This document shows positions 37,903-48,334 of a stretch of DNA of 64,000 bases, piece after piece. The stretch is from assembly GCF_027925025.1 (NCBI RefSeq), contig NZ_AP027058.1, positions 2,585,038 to 2,649,037 on the forward strand, given 5' to 3'. Made by a program: the position numbers and the translations under genes. The DNA is from Limnohabitans sp. MORI2. Its GTDB lineage: Bacteria; Pseudomonadota; Gammaproteobacteria; Burkholderiales; Burkholderiaceae_C. The stretch's first letter is position 1. Every line of letters starts with the position of its first letter. Under the pieces are notes generated by a model. The model was not told where the DNA came from. It was given only the letters and a program-made list of their open reading frames with translations, and ran no database searches.

Positions 37903-38480
37903 CCAATAGCACCTTGAAAGCCATTGCCGCCCTCGTGCCCCAAGGCAGCCGCGTGCTTGATCTGGGCTGCGGCGACGGCGCGTTGCTCGCTCACCTGCAA
38001 CAACACAAAGGCTGCACCGGCTACGGCGTAGAGCTGGACGACACCAATGTGCACGCTTGCGTGCAACGCGGCGTGAACGTGCTGCAACTCAACCTCGACT
38101 TGGGCCTGAGCGTGTTTGCCGACCAATCGTTTGACGTGGTGCTGCAAATCGACACCTTGCAACACCTGCGCAACGCAGAAACCATGCTGCGCGAAACCGC
38201 ACGCGTGGGCAAAACTGGCATCGTCGCCTTCCCCAACTTTGCGCACTGGCCCAACCGCCTGAGCATCTTGCAAGGGCGCATGCCCGTGACCAAGCGACTG
38301 CCCTACCAGTGGTACGACACGCCCAACATCCGCGTGGGCACGTTCAAAGACTTTGAGGTGTTGGCCGAGAAAAACGGCTTGCAAGTTACCGATGCATTTG
38401 GTCTGCAAGACGGCCAGCGCGTGGACACGTGGCCCAACTTATTGGCGGGCACGGCGGTGTTTAAGTTTGAACGCTCTTAA
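37899..38480 (+). CDS. metW: Methionine biosynthesis protein MetW
   Basis: 193-aa methyltransferase-fold protein. SAM-binding-like motif [15 protein letters not shown], then [20 protein letters not shown] and the MetW-specific [20 protein letters not shown]. MetW is needed with MetX for homoserine acyltransfer in many proteobacteria. The 4-bp overlap with metX indicates translational coupling. It ends at a terminator. Confidence 0.95.
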   Translation: MTNSTLKAIAALVPQGSRVLDLGCGDGALLAHLQQHKGCTGYGVELDDTNVHACVQRGVNVLQLNLDLGLSVFADQSFDVVLQIDTLQHLRNAETMLRETARVGKTGIVAFPNFAHWPNRLSILQGRMPVTKRLPYQWYDTPNIRVGTFKDFEVLAEKNGLQVTDAFGLQDGQRVDTWPNLLAGTAVFKFERS

Positions 38481-38503
38481 ACGCTGACTTCTTAGAAACC
38501 TCA

Positions 38504-38536
38504 CAAAGCCCGCCCACTGTGCGGGCTTTGCTCTTT
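38504..38536 (+). terminator. Terminator after metXW
   Basis: AAAGCCCGC/GCGGGCTTT stem with a CCACTGT loop, then GCTCTTTT. Confidence 0.85.
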
Positions 38537-38560
38537 TGGTGAACGCCTGCCGCGTTGCCT

Positions 38561-39292
38561 TTAAGCCAAGGTCAACAGCGCCAGCGCGCCCAAGGCCGCT
38601 GTTTCGGCACGCAACACACGTTCGCCTAAGCTGACTGCAGCAAAGCCTTTGGCGCGGGCGGCGGCGTCTTCGGCATAGGTCAGGCCGCCCTCTGGGCCGT
38701 TGAGCAAGACCCACGTTGTCTTGCTTGCCCCCGCACCTGCGCGCAAGGCGCTCAAAGGCTGTGTGCTGGCGTGCAACGACAACACCCCATGCATCACCTC
38801 GACCTGCGGCGTTTGACGCGCTAGCCAAGCATTCAAAGATTCGGGCACGTCGATGACGGGCACACGGTTGCGCCCACATTGCTCACACGCGCTCACGGCC
38901 ACGGCTTGCCAGTGGGCTTGTTTTTTCTCCGCGCGGTCGCCAGTGAGGCGCACCACGCTGCGTTCGGTCATCAACGGGGTGATGCGGTGCACGCCTAGCT
39001 CGGTGGCTTTTTCAACCAGCCAGTCCATGCGGTCGTTGGCGGGCATGCCCACGGCGAGGTGAACCTGAATCGCAGCTTCGCACTCCGCGCTGCGGTGCTC
39101 GCCCACGACCACGCGCACATCGCTGCGACCCATGTGTTGCACTTCGGCGGTGAATTCGCCACCTTCGCCGTTGAAGAGCGTCAAAGTGTGGCCAGGCTGC
39201 ATGCGCAGAACCTGCACATGGCGGGCGGCGGTGGGCGGCAGGTCCAACACTTGGCCAGTGGCCAAGGGCACGGGGCAGTAAAAACGGGCCAC
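38561..39292 (-). CDS. rsmE: 16S rRNA (uracil1498-N3)-methyltransferase RsmE
   Basis: 243-aa SPOUT methyltransferase acting on 16S rRNA U1498. Seen: ARFYCPVPLATGQ at the N-terminus, GMPANDRMDWLVEKATELGV, the SAM-binding knot LNGPEGGLTYAE, and SLGERVLRAETAAL. GTG 39292 was chosen because the protein then begins with the family-typical (M)ARFY; a longer frame into amgK is not homologous. It starts 5 bp after the amgK stop. Confidence 0.95.
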   Translation of the reverse strand: MARFYCPVPLATGQVLDLPPTAARHVQVLRMQPGHTLTLFNGEGGEFTAEVQHMGRSDVRVVVGEHRSAECEAAIQVHLAVGMPANDRMDWLVEKATELGVHRITPLMTERSVVRLTGDRAEKKQAHWQAVAVSACEQCGRNRVPVIDVPESLNAWLARQTPQVEVMHGVLSLHASTQPLSALRAGAGASKTTWVLLNGPEGGLTYAEDAAARAKGFAAVSLGERVLRAETAALGALALLTLA

Positions 39293-39297
39293 GCTGT

Positions 39298-40437
39298 TTA
39301 GGCTCTGTGCTTGGGGCCAAGACGCGGGGGCGCAAAGCTCATGCCGGGCTCGATGCCTTCCACTTTGTCGATGAAGCGCAGCAAGGGCGTGAGCTCCAAA
39401 TAGCGGCTGGCGGTGGAGCGGATGTACTTGATGAAGCGCGGCGCATCGGCCAAGTATTTGGGCTTGCCGTCGCGCAGGGTGAGGCGCGCAAAGATGCCCG
39501 CCACTTTGAGGTGGCGTTGCAGGCCCATCCACTCGACCGCGCGATAGAACGCGCCAAAGTCGCTGTGCCAGTCTTCAAAGTCCATGAGGCCGGCTTTGCG
39601 GGCTTGTTCCCAATAGCGGATGGTGATGTCGAGCACAAAGTCTTCGTCCCAGCTCAAAAATGCATCGCGCATCAAGCTAGCAATGTCGTAGGTGATGGGG
39701 CCGTACACCGCGTCTTGAAAATCGAGCACGCCCAAGCGTTTTTCAGCGGGGTCGAGCGGCATCATCAAATTGCGAGGCATGAAGTCGCGGTGCACGTACA
39801 CGCTGGGTGCGGCCAGGTTGCGCTGCACGATAGTTTTGAACGTTTGGTCCAACATGTCGCGCTGGCTGGCGTCTAGCTGCACGCCACGGTGCTGGGCCAA
39901 GTACCAATCGGGGAAAAGGCTGAGTTCACGTTGCAGCAGGGCTTCGTCGTAGGCGGGCAGCACACCGGCTTTGCTATGAGTTTGCAAAGTAACGAGCGCG
40001 TCGATGGCCTGGCGATACAGCGGTGCGTTGGCTTGAGGGCGCTCGGGGTCGATGACGGCCATCATGGTTTGGTGGCCAATGTCTTCGAGCAACATGAAGC
40101 CTTGCGGCTCGTCCCAGGCCAGCACCTTGGGCACGTACAAGCCGGCGTCGCCCATCAGCTTGGCAATGCGCACAAAGGGTTCGCAGTTTTCTTTGTCGGG
40201 CGGGGCGTCCATGACGATGCACGCGCCTTGGGCCGTGTCGACACGGAAATAGCGACGGAAGCTGGCGTCTGCCGAAGCAGGACGCACGGTATCGGGCAGC
40301 ACGCCGTGAAGTCCCGCTTGGGCCTCTAGCCAAATTTGAAATGCGGCTTGTCGCTCAGGTTGTGCCCATTCAATGGGTGCAGGCGACGAGACGTCGAGAG
40401 ATGTGCCCGAAGGCTGTGAAATAGTTGGTGTGCTCAT
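39298..40437 (-). CDS. amgK: N-acetylmuramate/N-acetylglucosamine kinase AmgK
   Basis: 379-aa aminoglycoside-phosphotransferase-fold kinase. Seen: SADASFRRYFRVDT, VMDAPPDKENCEPF, catalytic loop YVHRDFMPRNLMM and metal-binding LGVLDFQDAVYGP. AmgK phosphorylates MurNAc or GlcNAc at C1 for the MurU recycling route. Divergent from lptD, its usual position. MurU lies about 9 kb away in this window. ATG 40437 was chosen; a longer frame is nonhomologous. Confidence 0.92.
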   Translation of the reverse strand: MSTPTISQPSGTSLDVSSPAPIEWAQPERQAAFQIWLEAQAGLHGVLPDTVRPASADASFRRYFRVDTAQGACIVMDAPPDKENCEPFVRIAKLMGDAGLYVPKVLAWDEPQGFMLLEDIGHQTMMAVIDPERPQANAPLYRQAIDALVTLQTHSKAGVLPAYDEALLQRELSLFPDWYLAQHRGVQLDASQRDMLDQTFKTIVQRNLAAPSVYVHRDFMPRNLMMPLDPAEKRLGVLDFQDAVYGPITYDIASLMRDAFLSWDEDFVLDITIRYWEQARKAGLMDFEDWHSDFGAFYRAVEWMGLQRHLKVAGIFARLTLRDGKPKYLADAPRFIKYIRSTASRYLELTPLLRFIDKVEGIEPGMSFAPPRLGPKHRA

Positions 40438-40485
40438 GGATAATCTAAATTCTACAAACTGCCCCAGACACGCCAAGGTTTCGGC

Positions 40486-42996
40486 ATGCGCTGCGTGGGT
40501 CACCGAATCGAAAGTTTTCTTGCATTCATGCTGTTCCCTGATTTTCACCGCCAAACTCGCGCCCTGTCGTGGCTGGTGATTTCTGTTTTCAGCGGCATTG
40601 GATCAAGTCAAGCTCAAACACCTAGCGAACCGCCTCTGGTGTTAAGGCCTAGCAGTTTGCTCCAAGAGGTCATCACACCTTCAGCGCGCAAACAATTGCC
40701 CACTTTTGTGGAAAGCAATACGCTGAACGAAAAAGCAAGTGAGCAAACAGAACTCGAAGGTCAAGTGGTCTTGCGCAGAGGCGAGATTTTGATCAAGGCG
40801 GACAAAGTCGATTACAACCAAGCCGACGACTTTGCCAAAGCCCGTGGCAATGTGTATATCAATCGGTCTGGCAATGTGTATCAAGGCCCCGAACTTGATC
40901 TCTACATGGAAGCGTTTGAGGGATTCTTCACTCAGCCGAATTACCGGCTACTGAAGAACAACGGTTACGGCAACGCCACGCGCATTGACTTCATCGATCC
41001 CGCTCACTCGGTCATGCACAACGCCAGCTTCACCACATGTCAGCGCAAGCCAGGGCCGGACTGGATGCCCGACTGGTTTTTCAGTGCTGACAAAATTGCC
41101 ATCGATACCGACCACAACGTGGGTCGCGTTCAAGGTGGCTCTTTGAAGTTCAAAGGCGTTTCACTTCTGCCTGTGCCAGAGTTGGATTTCCCTTTGGATG
41201 ATGAACGCAAATCTGGTTTTCTGCCGCCCAACTTCGGCGTAGACAACATCGGCGGCTTGGAATACACGCAACCGTATTACTGGAACCTTGCCCCTAACCG
41301 GGACATCACGTTCACGCCCACCTATTGGAGCCAACGGGGTATCAAGCTCAACACCGAGTTCCGCTACCTAGAAGCACTCGCACCGAACCCGCCATTCCAA
41401 GGCTTGATGCGTTTGGACTACATGGAAAAAGACAAACTTCGCGATGACACGCGCCGTTGGGGTTTGAATTACACACACACAGGCTTGATCAATCCACATT
41501 TCGCCGGTGGCGGCTTGGGATTTGGCTTCAACATCAATCGCGCCAGCGACGATAACTATTGGAAAGATTTCGCACTCGGCAACACATTGGGCGTTCAACG
41601 CTTGATGTCGAGCGACGTCGGGCTTTCATGGACTAACGGGTTTGTCACCACCGGCATGCGTGCGCAAAAGTGGCAGACGCTGCAAGACTTGGCCAACGTC
41701 AACAACCGCATCACACCACCTTTTGATCGATTGCCTCAGATCACCGCGCGCATTCAACGCTTCAATGTCGCGGGCGGTTTGGATTTCAGCTTAGACGGAG
41801 ACTTCACACGGTTTAGCTCGGCACGCGACATCGACTGCGCAACCGCATCAGCCAACAGCACCAGCCGCCTCTTTTACAACTGCGCCCCTAATTCAGATCG
41901 TGCTGTCTCGGTGGCACAAGTCAGCCGCCCGTTCATCACGCCTTATGGCTACTTGACGCCCAAGCTTCAAATGCACGGTCGCAGCTACCAATTTGATGGT
42001 GGCTTGCCAGACACCCTCTTTTACAGCGGACACCAAGGGCAATCTTCAGCAAGCGTCGCCATTCCAACCTTCAGCGTAGACGCTGGGGTGGCCTTCGAAC
42101 GCGACAGCCATTGGTTCGGGCGCAATTGGATTCAAACCCTAGAACCTCGCGTGTTTTATGTGAACACACCCTATCGAGAACAAAACTACTTGCCCAACTA
42201 CGACTCGGGCGGTAATGCCTTCAACTTTGCAAGTCTGTTCACAGAAAACGCCTTTGGCGGCCATGACCGCATTTCTGACAGCAAGCTCTTGACCGTCGGG
42301 GCAACCTCTCGCTTCATCGATCCAGAAAGCGGCGCTGAAAGCGCCCGATTTGGCATTGCCCAACGTTTGCGTTTGAAGGAGCAACGCGTCACGTTGCCTG
42401 ATGAACCCACGGCGCAATCCGGCTTGAGCGACATCTTGGCCGGCGCGACATTGAATTTGTCGCGCACATGGGCTTTGGACTCCACGGTTCAATACGACCC
42501 CAACACCGACAATTTTCGACGTCGTGTCATTGGTGGACGCTACAACCCCGGGTCTTATCGTGTGATCAACGCCGCTTGGCGAACCGAAAACGATGCCTTA
42601 GGCAATGCGGTGTCGCAACAGTTAGATCTCGGCTGGCAATGGCCTTTGCATGATTTGTGGGGCGGCGCAGACAGTCATGATGGTTTGGGTCGAGGCTTAG
42701 GAGAGGGTCGCTGGTACAGCGTCGCTCGGGTGAACGTTGACACACTCACCAAAAAGCCAGTCGAGTCCATCCTAGGTTTCGAATACGATGCGGGCTGCTG
42801 GCTGAGCCGAACTGTGTTGGAGCGACAACTCATCGCTGACGGCTTGGCCCGTCAACGGATCTTGTTCCAGTTGGAGTTCGTTGGGCTTTCACGCTTAGGA
42901 ACCAATGCCATTGGTTCGCTGCGTACAAACGTTCCACGCTACCAGCCACTGCGTCAACCCACGATGACGCCTAGCCGTTTCGGCAACTACGAATGA
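40486..42996 (+). CDS. lptD: LPS-assembly protein LptD
   Basis: 836-aa outer-membrane beta-barrel that inserts LPS into the outer leaflet with LptE. Signal peptide near residues 15-45 (LSWLVISVFSGIGSSQAQ), periplasmic OstA-type domain (EGQVVLRRGEILIKADKVDY) and LptD barrel (GFLPPNFGVDNIGGLEYTQP). The C-terminus is divergent. ATG 40486 has AAGG upstream; ATG 40528 gives a more typical signal peptide. surA follows 9 bp downstream. Bep-like protease and SurA, its assembly partners, are in this window. Confidence 0.95.
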   Translation: MRCVGHRIESFLAFMLFPDFHRQTRALSWLVISVFSGIGSSQAQTPSEPPLVLRPSSLLQEVITPSARKQLPTFVESNTLNEKASEQTELEGQVVLRRGEILIKADKVDYNQADDFAKARGNVYINRSGNVYQGPELDLYMEAFEGFFTQPNYRLLKNNGYGNATRIDFIDPAHSVMHNASFTTCQRKPGPDWMPDWFFSADKIAIDTDHNVGRVQGGSLKFKGVSLLPVPELDFPLDDERKSGFLPPNFGVDNIGGLEYTQPYYWNLAPNRDITFTPTYWSQRGIKLNTEFRYLEALAPNPPFQGLMRLDYMEKDKLRDDTRRWGLNYTHTGLINPHFAGGGLGFGFNINRASDDNYWKDFALGNTLGVQRLMSSDVGLSWTNGFVTTGMRAQKWQTLQDLANVNNRITPPFDRLPQITARIQRFNVAGGLDFSLDGDFTRFSSARDIDCATASANSTSRLFYNCAPNSDRAVSVAQVSRPFITPYGYLTPKLQMHGRSYQFDGGLPDTLFYSGHQGQSSASVAIPTFSVDAGVAFERDSHWFGRNWIQTLEPRVFYVNTPYREQNYLPNYDSGGNAFNFASLFTENAFGGHDRISDSKLLTVGATSRFIDPESGAESARFGIAQRLRLKEQRVTLPDEPTAQSGLSDILAGATLNLSRTWALDSTVQYDPNTDNFRRRVIGGRYNPGSYRVINAAWRTENDALGNAVSQQLDLGWQWPLHDLWGGADSHDGLGRGLGEGRWYSVARVNVDTLTKKPVESILGFEYDAGCWLSRTVLERQLIADGLARQRILFQLEFVGLSRLGTNAIGSLRTNVPRYQPLRQPTMTPSRFGNYE

Positions 42997-43005
42997 TCGG
43001 TCGCC

Positions 43006-44322
43006 ATGTTGTTTTTTAAATCTCGCTTTTGCCTTCTCCTGCCTTTGATGATGGGTATGGTGTCAACGTTCGCGCAAACGTTGCCACGCTCCACCATTTC
43101 CAATGGGCGTGATTACATCGTGGCTGTCGTTGACGCTGTGCCCATCACCAACCACGAAGTCTCTTTGCGAGCGCCTCAGCTGCGCGAGCAACTACAACAG
43201 CAAGGTCGCCCCGTTCCAGAGGGCAGCGCGCTGCTTCAAGCCGCCTTGGAGCGCCTCATTGTTGAAAAGGCACTGTTGCAACACGCCAAGGAAACGGGCA
43301 TCAGCATTGAGGATGACGCCATCGATCAAGCGGAACAACGTCTAGCATCGCAAAGTCAATTGAGCTTGCCCGCATTGCACAAAAAAGTTCAAGCCGAAGG
43401 GTCGAGCGTGGACGCTTTGCGTCAGAGTTTGCGCGACAAACTCATGCTGCAGCGACTCTCTGAGCGTAACGTTCCCAGTCGGATTCGTGTCACTGAGATT
43501 GAGGTTGATCAGGCCATTCGCCAACGCCAAAACGCCAGCATCGACACCAACCCTGACATTGAACTTGGCCATGTCTTGATTGCTGTGCCAGAAAAAGCCA
43601 GCGAGAGCGAAGTCGCTGAGTTGAAGGTGAAAGCGGAGACCGCCCTAGCCAACCTCAAACGCGGCGACGATTTGGCGCAGGTGGCAAAAGAGTTTTCCAA
43701 TGGCCCAGAGCGTGACAAGGGGGGGCTGATGGGTCTTCGTCCAGCGAATCGCTACCCCACCTTGTTTGTCTCGGCCACCCAACAACTCAACGAAGGCGAG
43801 GTCACGCTGGTTCGATCGGGTGCAGGCTTTCACGTGTTGAAGCTGATCACCAAACGCGCCAGCAGTGTGCTCACCGTGACCCAAACACACCCGCGTCACA
43901 TTTTGTTGCGCCCCGGTGGCACGCTGAGTCAAACCACGGCGCGCGCACAACTCGCTGAATACAAGCGTCAAATTGAAGCAGGCAAAGCAGACTTCGCCAA
44001 ATTGGCGCGTGAACATTCGCAAGACGCCAGTGGCCCCGAAGGGGGCGATTTGGGCTGGGTATCGCCTGGCATGTTTGTGCCCGAGTTTGAAGAAGTGATG
44101 AACAAGCTCCAAGTTGGCCAAATAGCCGACCCCATGGTGTCTCGATTTGGTGTTCACCTGATTCAAGTCTTGGAACGCCGCGAAGCACCGATCAGTGAGC
44201 GTGAATTGCGTGACATGGCGCGCAACAGCTTGCGTGAAAAGAAGTTCGAAGAAACCTACCAACTGTGGGCCCAAGAAGTGCGCGGCCGCGCTTATGTGGA
44301 ATACCGCGACGCACCGCAATAA
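43006..44322 (+). CDS. surA: Periplasmic chaperone/peptidyl-prolyl isomerase SurA
   Basis: 438-aa chaperone for outer-membrane proteins. Signal peptide (CLLLPLMMGMVSTFAQT), an N-terminal SurA domain beginning DYIVAVVDAVPITNHEV, and two parvulin domains (DIELGHVLIAVPEKAS and HPRHILLRPGGTL; FSNGPERDKGGLMGLRP and HSQDASGPEGGDLGWVSPG). It is directly downstream of lptD, whose product needs SurA, and 12 bp before rsmA. Confidence 0.96.
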   Translation: MLFFKSRFCLLLPLMMGMVSTFAQTLPRSTISNGRDYIVAVVDAVPITNHEVSLRAPQLREQLQQQGRPVPEGSALLQAALERLIVEKALLQHAKETGISIEDDAIDQAEQRLASQSQLSLPALHKKVQAEGSSVDALRQSLRDKLMLQRLSERNVPSRIRVTEIEVDQAIRQRQNASIDTNPDIELGHVLIAVPEKASESEVAELKVKAETALANLKRGDDLAQVAKEFSNGPERDKGGLMGLRPANRYPTLFVSATQQLNEGEVTLVRSGAGFHVLKLITKRASSVLTVTQTHPRHILLRPGGTLSQTTARAQLAEYKRQIEAGKADFAKLAREHSQDASGPEGGDLGWVSPGMFVPEFEEVMNKLQVGQIADPMVSRFGVHLIQVLERREAPISERELRDMARNSLREKKFEETYQLWAQEVRGRAYVEYRDAPQ

Positions 44323-44334
44323 GCAGAGCCTCCT

Positions 44335-45093
44335 TTGAAACACATTGCACGCAAGCGCTTCGGCCAACACTTCTTAACCGACACCGCCATCATTGACGGC
44401 ATCGTCGATGCCATCAACCCGCAGTCGGGTGACCCCATGGTGGAGATTGGTCCAGGTTTGGCTGCGCTCACACAACCTTTGGTTGAGCGCCTAGGCAAGC
44501 TCAACGTCATTGAGTTAGACCGCGACTTGGCTGTGCGCCTGCGCGAGCACCCGCACTTGAACGTGATCGAGTCCGACGTGCTGCGTGTGGACTTCACACT
44601 GCTGGCGGCCACACTCAACGCACCGAAACTGCGCGTGGTGGGCAACCTGCCCTACAACATCTCCTCACCCATTCTGTTTCATTTGCTGGAGCATGTGGCT
44701 GTGGTGCAAGACCAGCACTTCATGCTGCAAAAAGAGGTGATTGACCGCATGGTGGCCACCCCCAGCAGCGGCGACTACAGCCGCTTGAGCGTGATGTTGC
44801 AGTGGCGCTACGACATGGAAAACGTGTTGTTCGTGCCGCCTGAATCGTTCGATCCACCCCCACGCGTAGACAGCGCCGTGGTGCGTATGGTGCCACTGGC
44901 ACACCCGCCGCAGATTGACGTCAAGCTGATGGAAGAAATGGTGAAAACCGCCTTCAGCCAACGTCGCAAACTGCTGCGCCACACCTTGGGCCGCTGGCTA
45001 GAAGCCCGCAACTTTGCAGGCAGTTTCGACGTGCAACGCCGTGCTGAAGAAGTGCCTGTTGCTGAATACGTCGCATTGGTTCAAAGTCTCTGA
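44335..45093 (+). CDS. rsmA: 16S rRNA (adenine1518/1519-N6)-dimethyltransferase RsmA
   Basis: 252-aa enzyme (KsgA). Seen: [17 protein letters not shown] motif [15 protein letters not shown], catalytic [15 protein letters not shown], and [14 protein letters not shown]. The start is TTG at 44335 because the family's N-terminus is [13 protein letters not shown]; no in-frame ATG precedes it. pdxA, which often lies between surA and rsmA, is absent. Confidence 0.95.
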   Translation: MKHIARKRFGQHFLTDTAIIDGIVDAINPQSGDPMVEIGPGLAALTQPLVERLGKLNVIELDRDLAVRLREHPHLNVIESDVLRVDFTLLAATLNAPKLRVVGNLPYNISSPILFHLLEHVAVVQDQHFMLQKEVIDRMVATPSSGDYSRLSVMLQWRYDMENVLFVPPESFDPPPRVDSAVVRMVPLAHPPQIDVKLMEEMVKTAFSQRRKLLRHTLGRWLEARNFAGSFDVQRRAEEVPVAEYVALVQSL

Positions 45094-45098
45094 CAACA

Positions 45099-45137
45099 AA
45101 AAACCCGTCAGCAGTTACCTGCGACGGGTTTTGTTTT
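45099..45137. terminator. Bidirectional terminator between rsmA and the barstar-like gene
   Basis: CCCGTC-A-GCAG/CTGC-GACGGG stem with one bulge, T-runs on both strands. Confidence 0.85.
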
Positions 45138-45165
45138 TGGGCGCTGCGTTGAAGCAGCAAAGCCA

Positions 45166-45723
45166 TTAAGCCGCTGTTTGCCAGTAACCAGCGTTGAACG
45201 GGCTGCTCATGCGCAAAGCCATGGGTGACACGTCGACCAACTTGTCGGTTGGCATTTTTTCGCCTTCTTCGAGCAACTCAATGCCTTCAGCTGGCACACC
45301 CGCTTTTTCGGCCGATGGCACGCGGGCCACAGAGAAAGAATAGAAGCAGCGGAAGGCCACTTTGCGATCTGACCAGTAGTCTGCCGCTTCGCGGAAGATG
45401 TCCAACAATTGTTCGCGTGCTTCCTTGTCAAACTTGGCATGCGCAGGGATGTGCTCCAACACCAAGATGAAACCAGGCTGAGGACCCGACTTGTGCAAGG
45501 GGTCGGTCATGCCGTCGTACAGCGAGTCAAAGTTCTTGCTCGATGTCGCGGACAGGTTGAACTCTTTGGAAATGATGTCCAAGATGTCTTGTTTGCTTTG
45601 GGCTTGTGCCAAATTCACATAAAGGAAATGGTGGCCAAGGGTTTTGGCGGCTTCTTGCAAATCGGGCACGCGAAAAGCGCGGATGGATTGAACGATATTG
45701 GTTTTGACGGTACGCAGTGGCAT
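45166..45723 (-). CDS. Barstar-like protein
   Basis: 185-aa protein with a barstar-type fold: the segment LGHHFLYVNLAQAQSKQDIL, ISKEFNLSATSSKNFDSLYD (the barnase-inhibitor helix region, which usually bears the Asp that blocks the RNase) and PGFILVLEHI. The last ~60 residues extend beyond a minimal barstar. No barnase-like RNase gene is adjacent, so it may be an orphan antitoxin-like or regulatory protein. A 16-bp palindrome lies 20 bp upstream of the start. Confidence 0.8.
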   Translation of the reverse strand: MPLRTVKTNIVQSIRAFRVPDLQEAAKTLGHHFLYVNLAQAQSKQDILDIISKEFNLSATSSKNFDSLYDGMTDPLHKSGPQPGFILVLEHIPAHAKFDKEAREQLLDIFREAADYWSDRKVAFRCFYSFSVARVPSAEKAGVPAEGIELLEEGEKMPTDKLVDVSPMALRMSSPFNAGYWQTAA

Positions 45724-45743
45724 GGGAATCTATTCGTTTCTAG

Positions 45744-45759
45744 TTCGGGTTAACCCGAA
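45744..45759. promoter_or_regulatory. 16-bp perfect palindrome upstream of the barstar-like gene
   Basis: TTCGGGTTAACCCGAA is a perfect dyad 20 bp before the start codon. Candidate operator; the binding protein is unknown. Confidence 0.4.
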
Positions 45760-45789
45760 AATTGGAAGCGCAAGTGTCTTCGAATTGAA

Positions 45790-45832
45790 ACAAAAAAGCA
45801 AGGGCCCAACCCATTTCTGGAGGGCCCTTGAG
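45790..45832 (-). terminator. Terminator after maeB
   Basis: CAAGGGCCC/GGGCCCTTG stem (14-nt loop), then CTTTTTT on the minus strand. Confidence 0.85.
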
Positions 45833-45877
45833 GGGTTATTTAACCAAAATTAGCTAAATTTGATAGAAAAAGCCGCC

Positions 45878-48187
45878 TTATCGGACCGCGCTGGCATCTG
45901 CCACGGTCAACGCGGTCATGTTCACAATGCGACGCACGGTGGTGCTGGCCGTCAAAATGTGCACCGGCTTGGCCGCACCCAAGAGCACTGGGCCAATGGC
46001 AATGTTGCCGCCAGCCGCAGTTTTGAGCAGGTTGTAAGCGATGTTGGCGGCATCCAAATTTGGTAAAACCAACAAATTGGCATCGCCAATCAAGGTGGTG
46101 TCGGCCATTTGGGCTTCGCGGGCATGGCCATCCAAGGCCACATCGCCATGCATTTCGCCGTCGATTTCAAGCCAAGGCGCCTTTTTCTTGACCAGCGCCA
46201 AGGTTTCGCGCATCTTGACGGCCGATGGCTGGTCGCTGCTGCCAAAGTTGGAGTGAGAGAGCAACGCAGCCTTGGGCTGAATACCAAAACGACGCATCTC
46301 TTCGGCGGCCATCACCGTGATTTCAGCCAACTGTTCGGCGGTGGGGTCGTAGTTGATGTGCGTGTCCACCAAAAAGACTTGGCGGTCAGGCAAGATGAGG
46401 CCGTTCATGGCGGCATAGGTGCTCACGCCTTTGCGGTTGCCAATCACTTGGTTGACGTAGTTCAAGTGAGTCAGCGGGGTGCTCCAAGTGCCACAAATCA
46501 AGCCATCCACTTCGCCTTTGTGCAGCATCATGGTGCCAATGAGGGACAAGCGGCGACGCATGTCGATCTTGGCCAGTTGCTCGGTCACCCCTTTGCGGGC
46601 CGTCATCTTGTAATAGGTTTGCCAGAAGTCGCGGTAACGGTGGTCTTGTTCCACATTGACCACTTCGTAGTCCACACCCTCTTTCAGGCGCAAGCCAAAC
46701 TTCTCAACGCGTTGGGCGATCACGGCAGGACGACCAATCAACGTGGGCTTGGCCAAGCGCTCGTCCACCACGATTTGCACCGCACGCAAGACGCGCTCTT
46801 CTTCGCCCTCGGCGTAGCACACGCGTTTTTTGGTCGCACGTTTGGCGGCGGCATAAATGGGCTTCATGATGGAGCCCGAGGCATACACAAAGCCTTGCAG
46901 CTTCTCGATGTAGGCCTCCATGTCTTGAATCGGACGTGTGGCCACACCGCTGTCTGCCGCCGCCTGCGCCACAGCCGGTGCGATCTTCATCATCAAGCGT
47001 GGATCAAACGGTTTGGGAATGAGGTACTCAGGACCAAACGCCAAAGTCTCGCCCGCATAGGCTGCAGCCACCACTTCGCTTTGTTCGGCTTGCGCCAATT
47101 CGGCAATGGCATAAACCGCCGCGATTTCCATCTCATCGGTGATGGTGGACGCGCCTGCATCCAAGGCACCTCGGAAGATATAGGGGAAGCACAACACGTT
47201 GTTCACTTGGTTGTGATAGTCGCTGCGACCCGTGGCGATGATGGCGTCGTCGCGCACGGCCTTCACATCTTCGGGGGTGATTTCTGGGTTGGGATTAGCC
47301 AACGCCATGATGATGGGCTTAGCCGCCATGCGCTTGACCATGTCTTGCTTGAGCACGCCACCTGCGGACAGACCCAAGAACACGTCAGCGCCGTCGATGA
47401 TTTCGGACAATGTGCGGGCATCGGTTTTTTGCGCGAACTGAATCTTATCTTCGTCCATCAACTCGGTGCGGCCTTCGTAAACGACGCCAGCCAAGTCAGT
47501 GACAAAAATGTTTTGGCGAGGCATGCCCATCTTGAGCAACAGGTTCAAGCAAGCCAAGGCTGCTGCACCGGCACCCGAGGTCACGAGCTTGACGGTTTTG
47601 AGGTCTTTACCCGCGACTTTGAGTCCGTTCAAAATGGCCGCACCCACGGTGATGGCTGTGCCGTGCTGGTCGTCGTGGAAGACTGGGATCTTCATGCGCT
47701 CGCGCAACTTGCGCTCCACATAGAAGCAGTCAGGCGCTTTGATGTCTTCAAGGTTGATACCACCAAACGTGGGCTCCAACGCCGCAATGATGTCGACCAG
47801 CTTGTCGAGGTTCTTTTCGTCAATTTCAAGGTCGAACACATCGATGCCCGCAAACTTCTTGAACAGAACGCCTTTACCTTCCATCACCGGCTTCGAAGCG
47901 AGTGGGCCAATGTCACCCAAGCCCAACACCGCCGTGCCATTGGAAATCACCGCCACCAAGTTGCCTTTGCTGGTGTACTTGTAGGCACTGTTGGGGTCTT
48001 TGACGATTTCTTCACAGGGCGCAGCCACACCGGGCGAGTACGCCAAGGCCAAATCATGTTGGTTGATCAACTGCTTGGTCGCGTGAATCGCCACTTTGCC
48101 GGGGGTGGGAAACTCGTGGTATTCAAGTGCCGCGCGGCGCAGTTCAGCACGCGCCTCGGTGCTGTTGTGTGATTGGTTGGAACCCAT
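45878..48187 (-). CDS. maeB: NADP-dependent malic enzyme MaeB with phosphotransacetylase-like domain
   Basis: 769-aa enzyme that decarboxylates malate to pyruvate with NADP. N-terminal malic domain: [48 protein letters not shown]. The C-terminal ~320 residues are a phosphate acetyl/butyryltransferase-like domain ([17 protein letters not shown]), used in regulation by acetyl-CoA in this class. ATG 48187 follows AAGGAGAT; an in-frame ATG at 48208 would add seven residues. Gluconeogenic/anaplerotic role. Confidence 0.96.
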   Translation of the reverse strand: MGSNQSHNSTEARAELRRAALEYHEFPTPGKVAIHATKQLINQHDLALAYSPGVAAPCEEIVKDPNSAYKYTSKGNLVAVISNGTAVLGLGDIGPLASKPVMEGKGVLFKKFAGIDVFDLEIDEKNLDKLVDIIAALEPTFGGINLEDIKAPDCFYVERKLRERMKIPVFHDDQHGTAITVGAAILNGLKVAGKDLKTVKLVTSGAGAAALACLNLLLKMGMPRQNIFVTDLAGVVYEGRTELMDEDKIQFAQKTDARTLSEIIDGADVFLGLSAGGVLKQDMVKRMAAKPIIMALANPNPEITPEDVKAVRDDAIIATGRSDYHNQVNNVLCFPYIFRGALDAGASTITDEMEIAAVYAIAELAQAEQSEVVAAAYAGETLAFGPEYLIPKPFDPRLMMKIAPAVAQAAADSGVATRPIQDMEAYIEKLQGFVYASGSIMKPIYAAAKRATKKRVCYAEGEEERVLRAVQIVVDERLAKPTLIGRPAVIAQRVEKFGLRLKEGVDYEVVNVEQDHRYRDFWQTYYKMTARKGVTEQLAKIDMRRRLSLIGTMMLHKGEVDGLICGTWSTPLTHLNYVNQVIGNRKGVSTYAAMNGLILPDRQVFLVDTHINYDPTAEQLAEITVMAAEEMRRFGIQPKAALLSHSNFGSSDQPSAVKMRETLALVKKKAPWLEIDGEMHGDVALDGHAREAQMADTTLIGDANLLVLPNLDAANIAYNLLKTAAGGNIAIGPVLLGAAKPVHILTASTTVRRIVNMTALTVADASAVR

Positions 48188-48205
48188 AGAAATCTCCTTG
48201 TGATG

Positions 48206-48243
48206 CAAAAGGCGACGTGCTTTGCAAAAGCATCGTCGCCTTG
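48206..48243 (-). terminator. Hairpin between pepP and maeB
   Basis: Nearly perfect 15-bp inverted repeat (AAGGCGACG... CGTCGCCTT) with a short T-run on the minus strand; it lies just upstream of the maeB Shine-Dalgarno and probably reduces readthrough from pepP. Confidence 0.7.
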
Positions 48244-48334
48244 GCTTATGAATTCATTTTAGGCCTGTGTCTAAGGCACTTTGTCCGTGGATGTGCGTAC
48301 GCAGGTGGCAATGGTTTTTACTTATTCGCAAAGA

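Noticed and set aside
46109..48172. 687-codon open frame antisense to maeB
   Set aside because: It is exactly opposite a strongly conserved gene, its translation is His/Val/Gln-rich with no recognisable domain, and it reflects codon bias.
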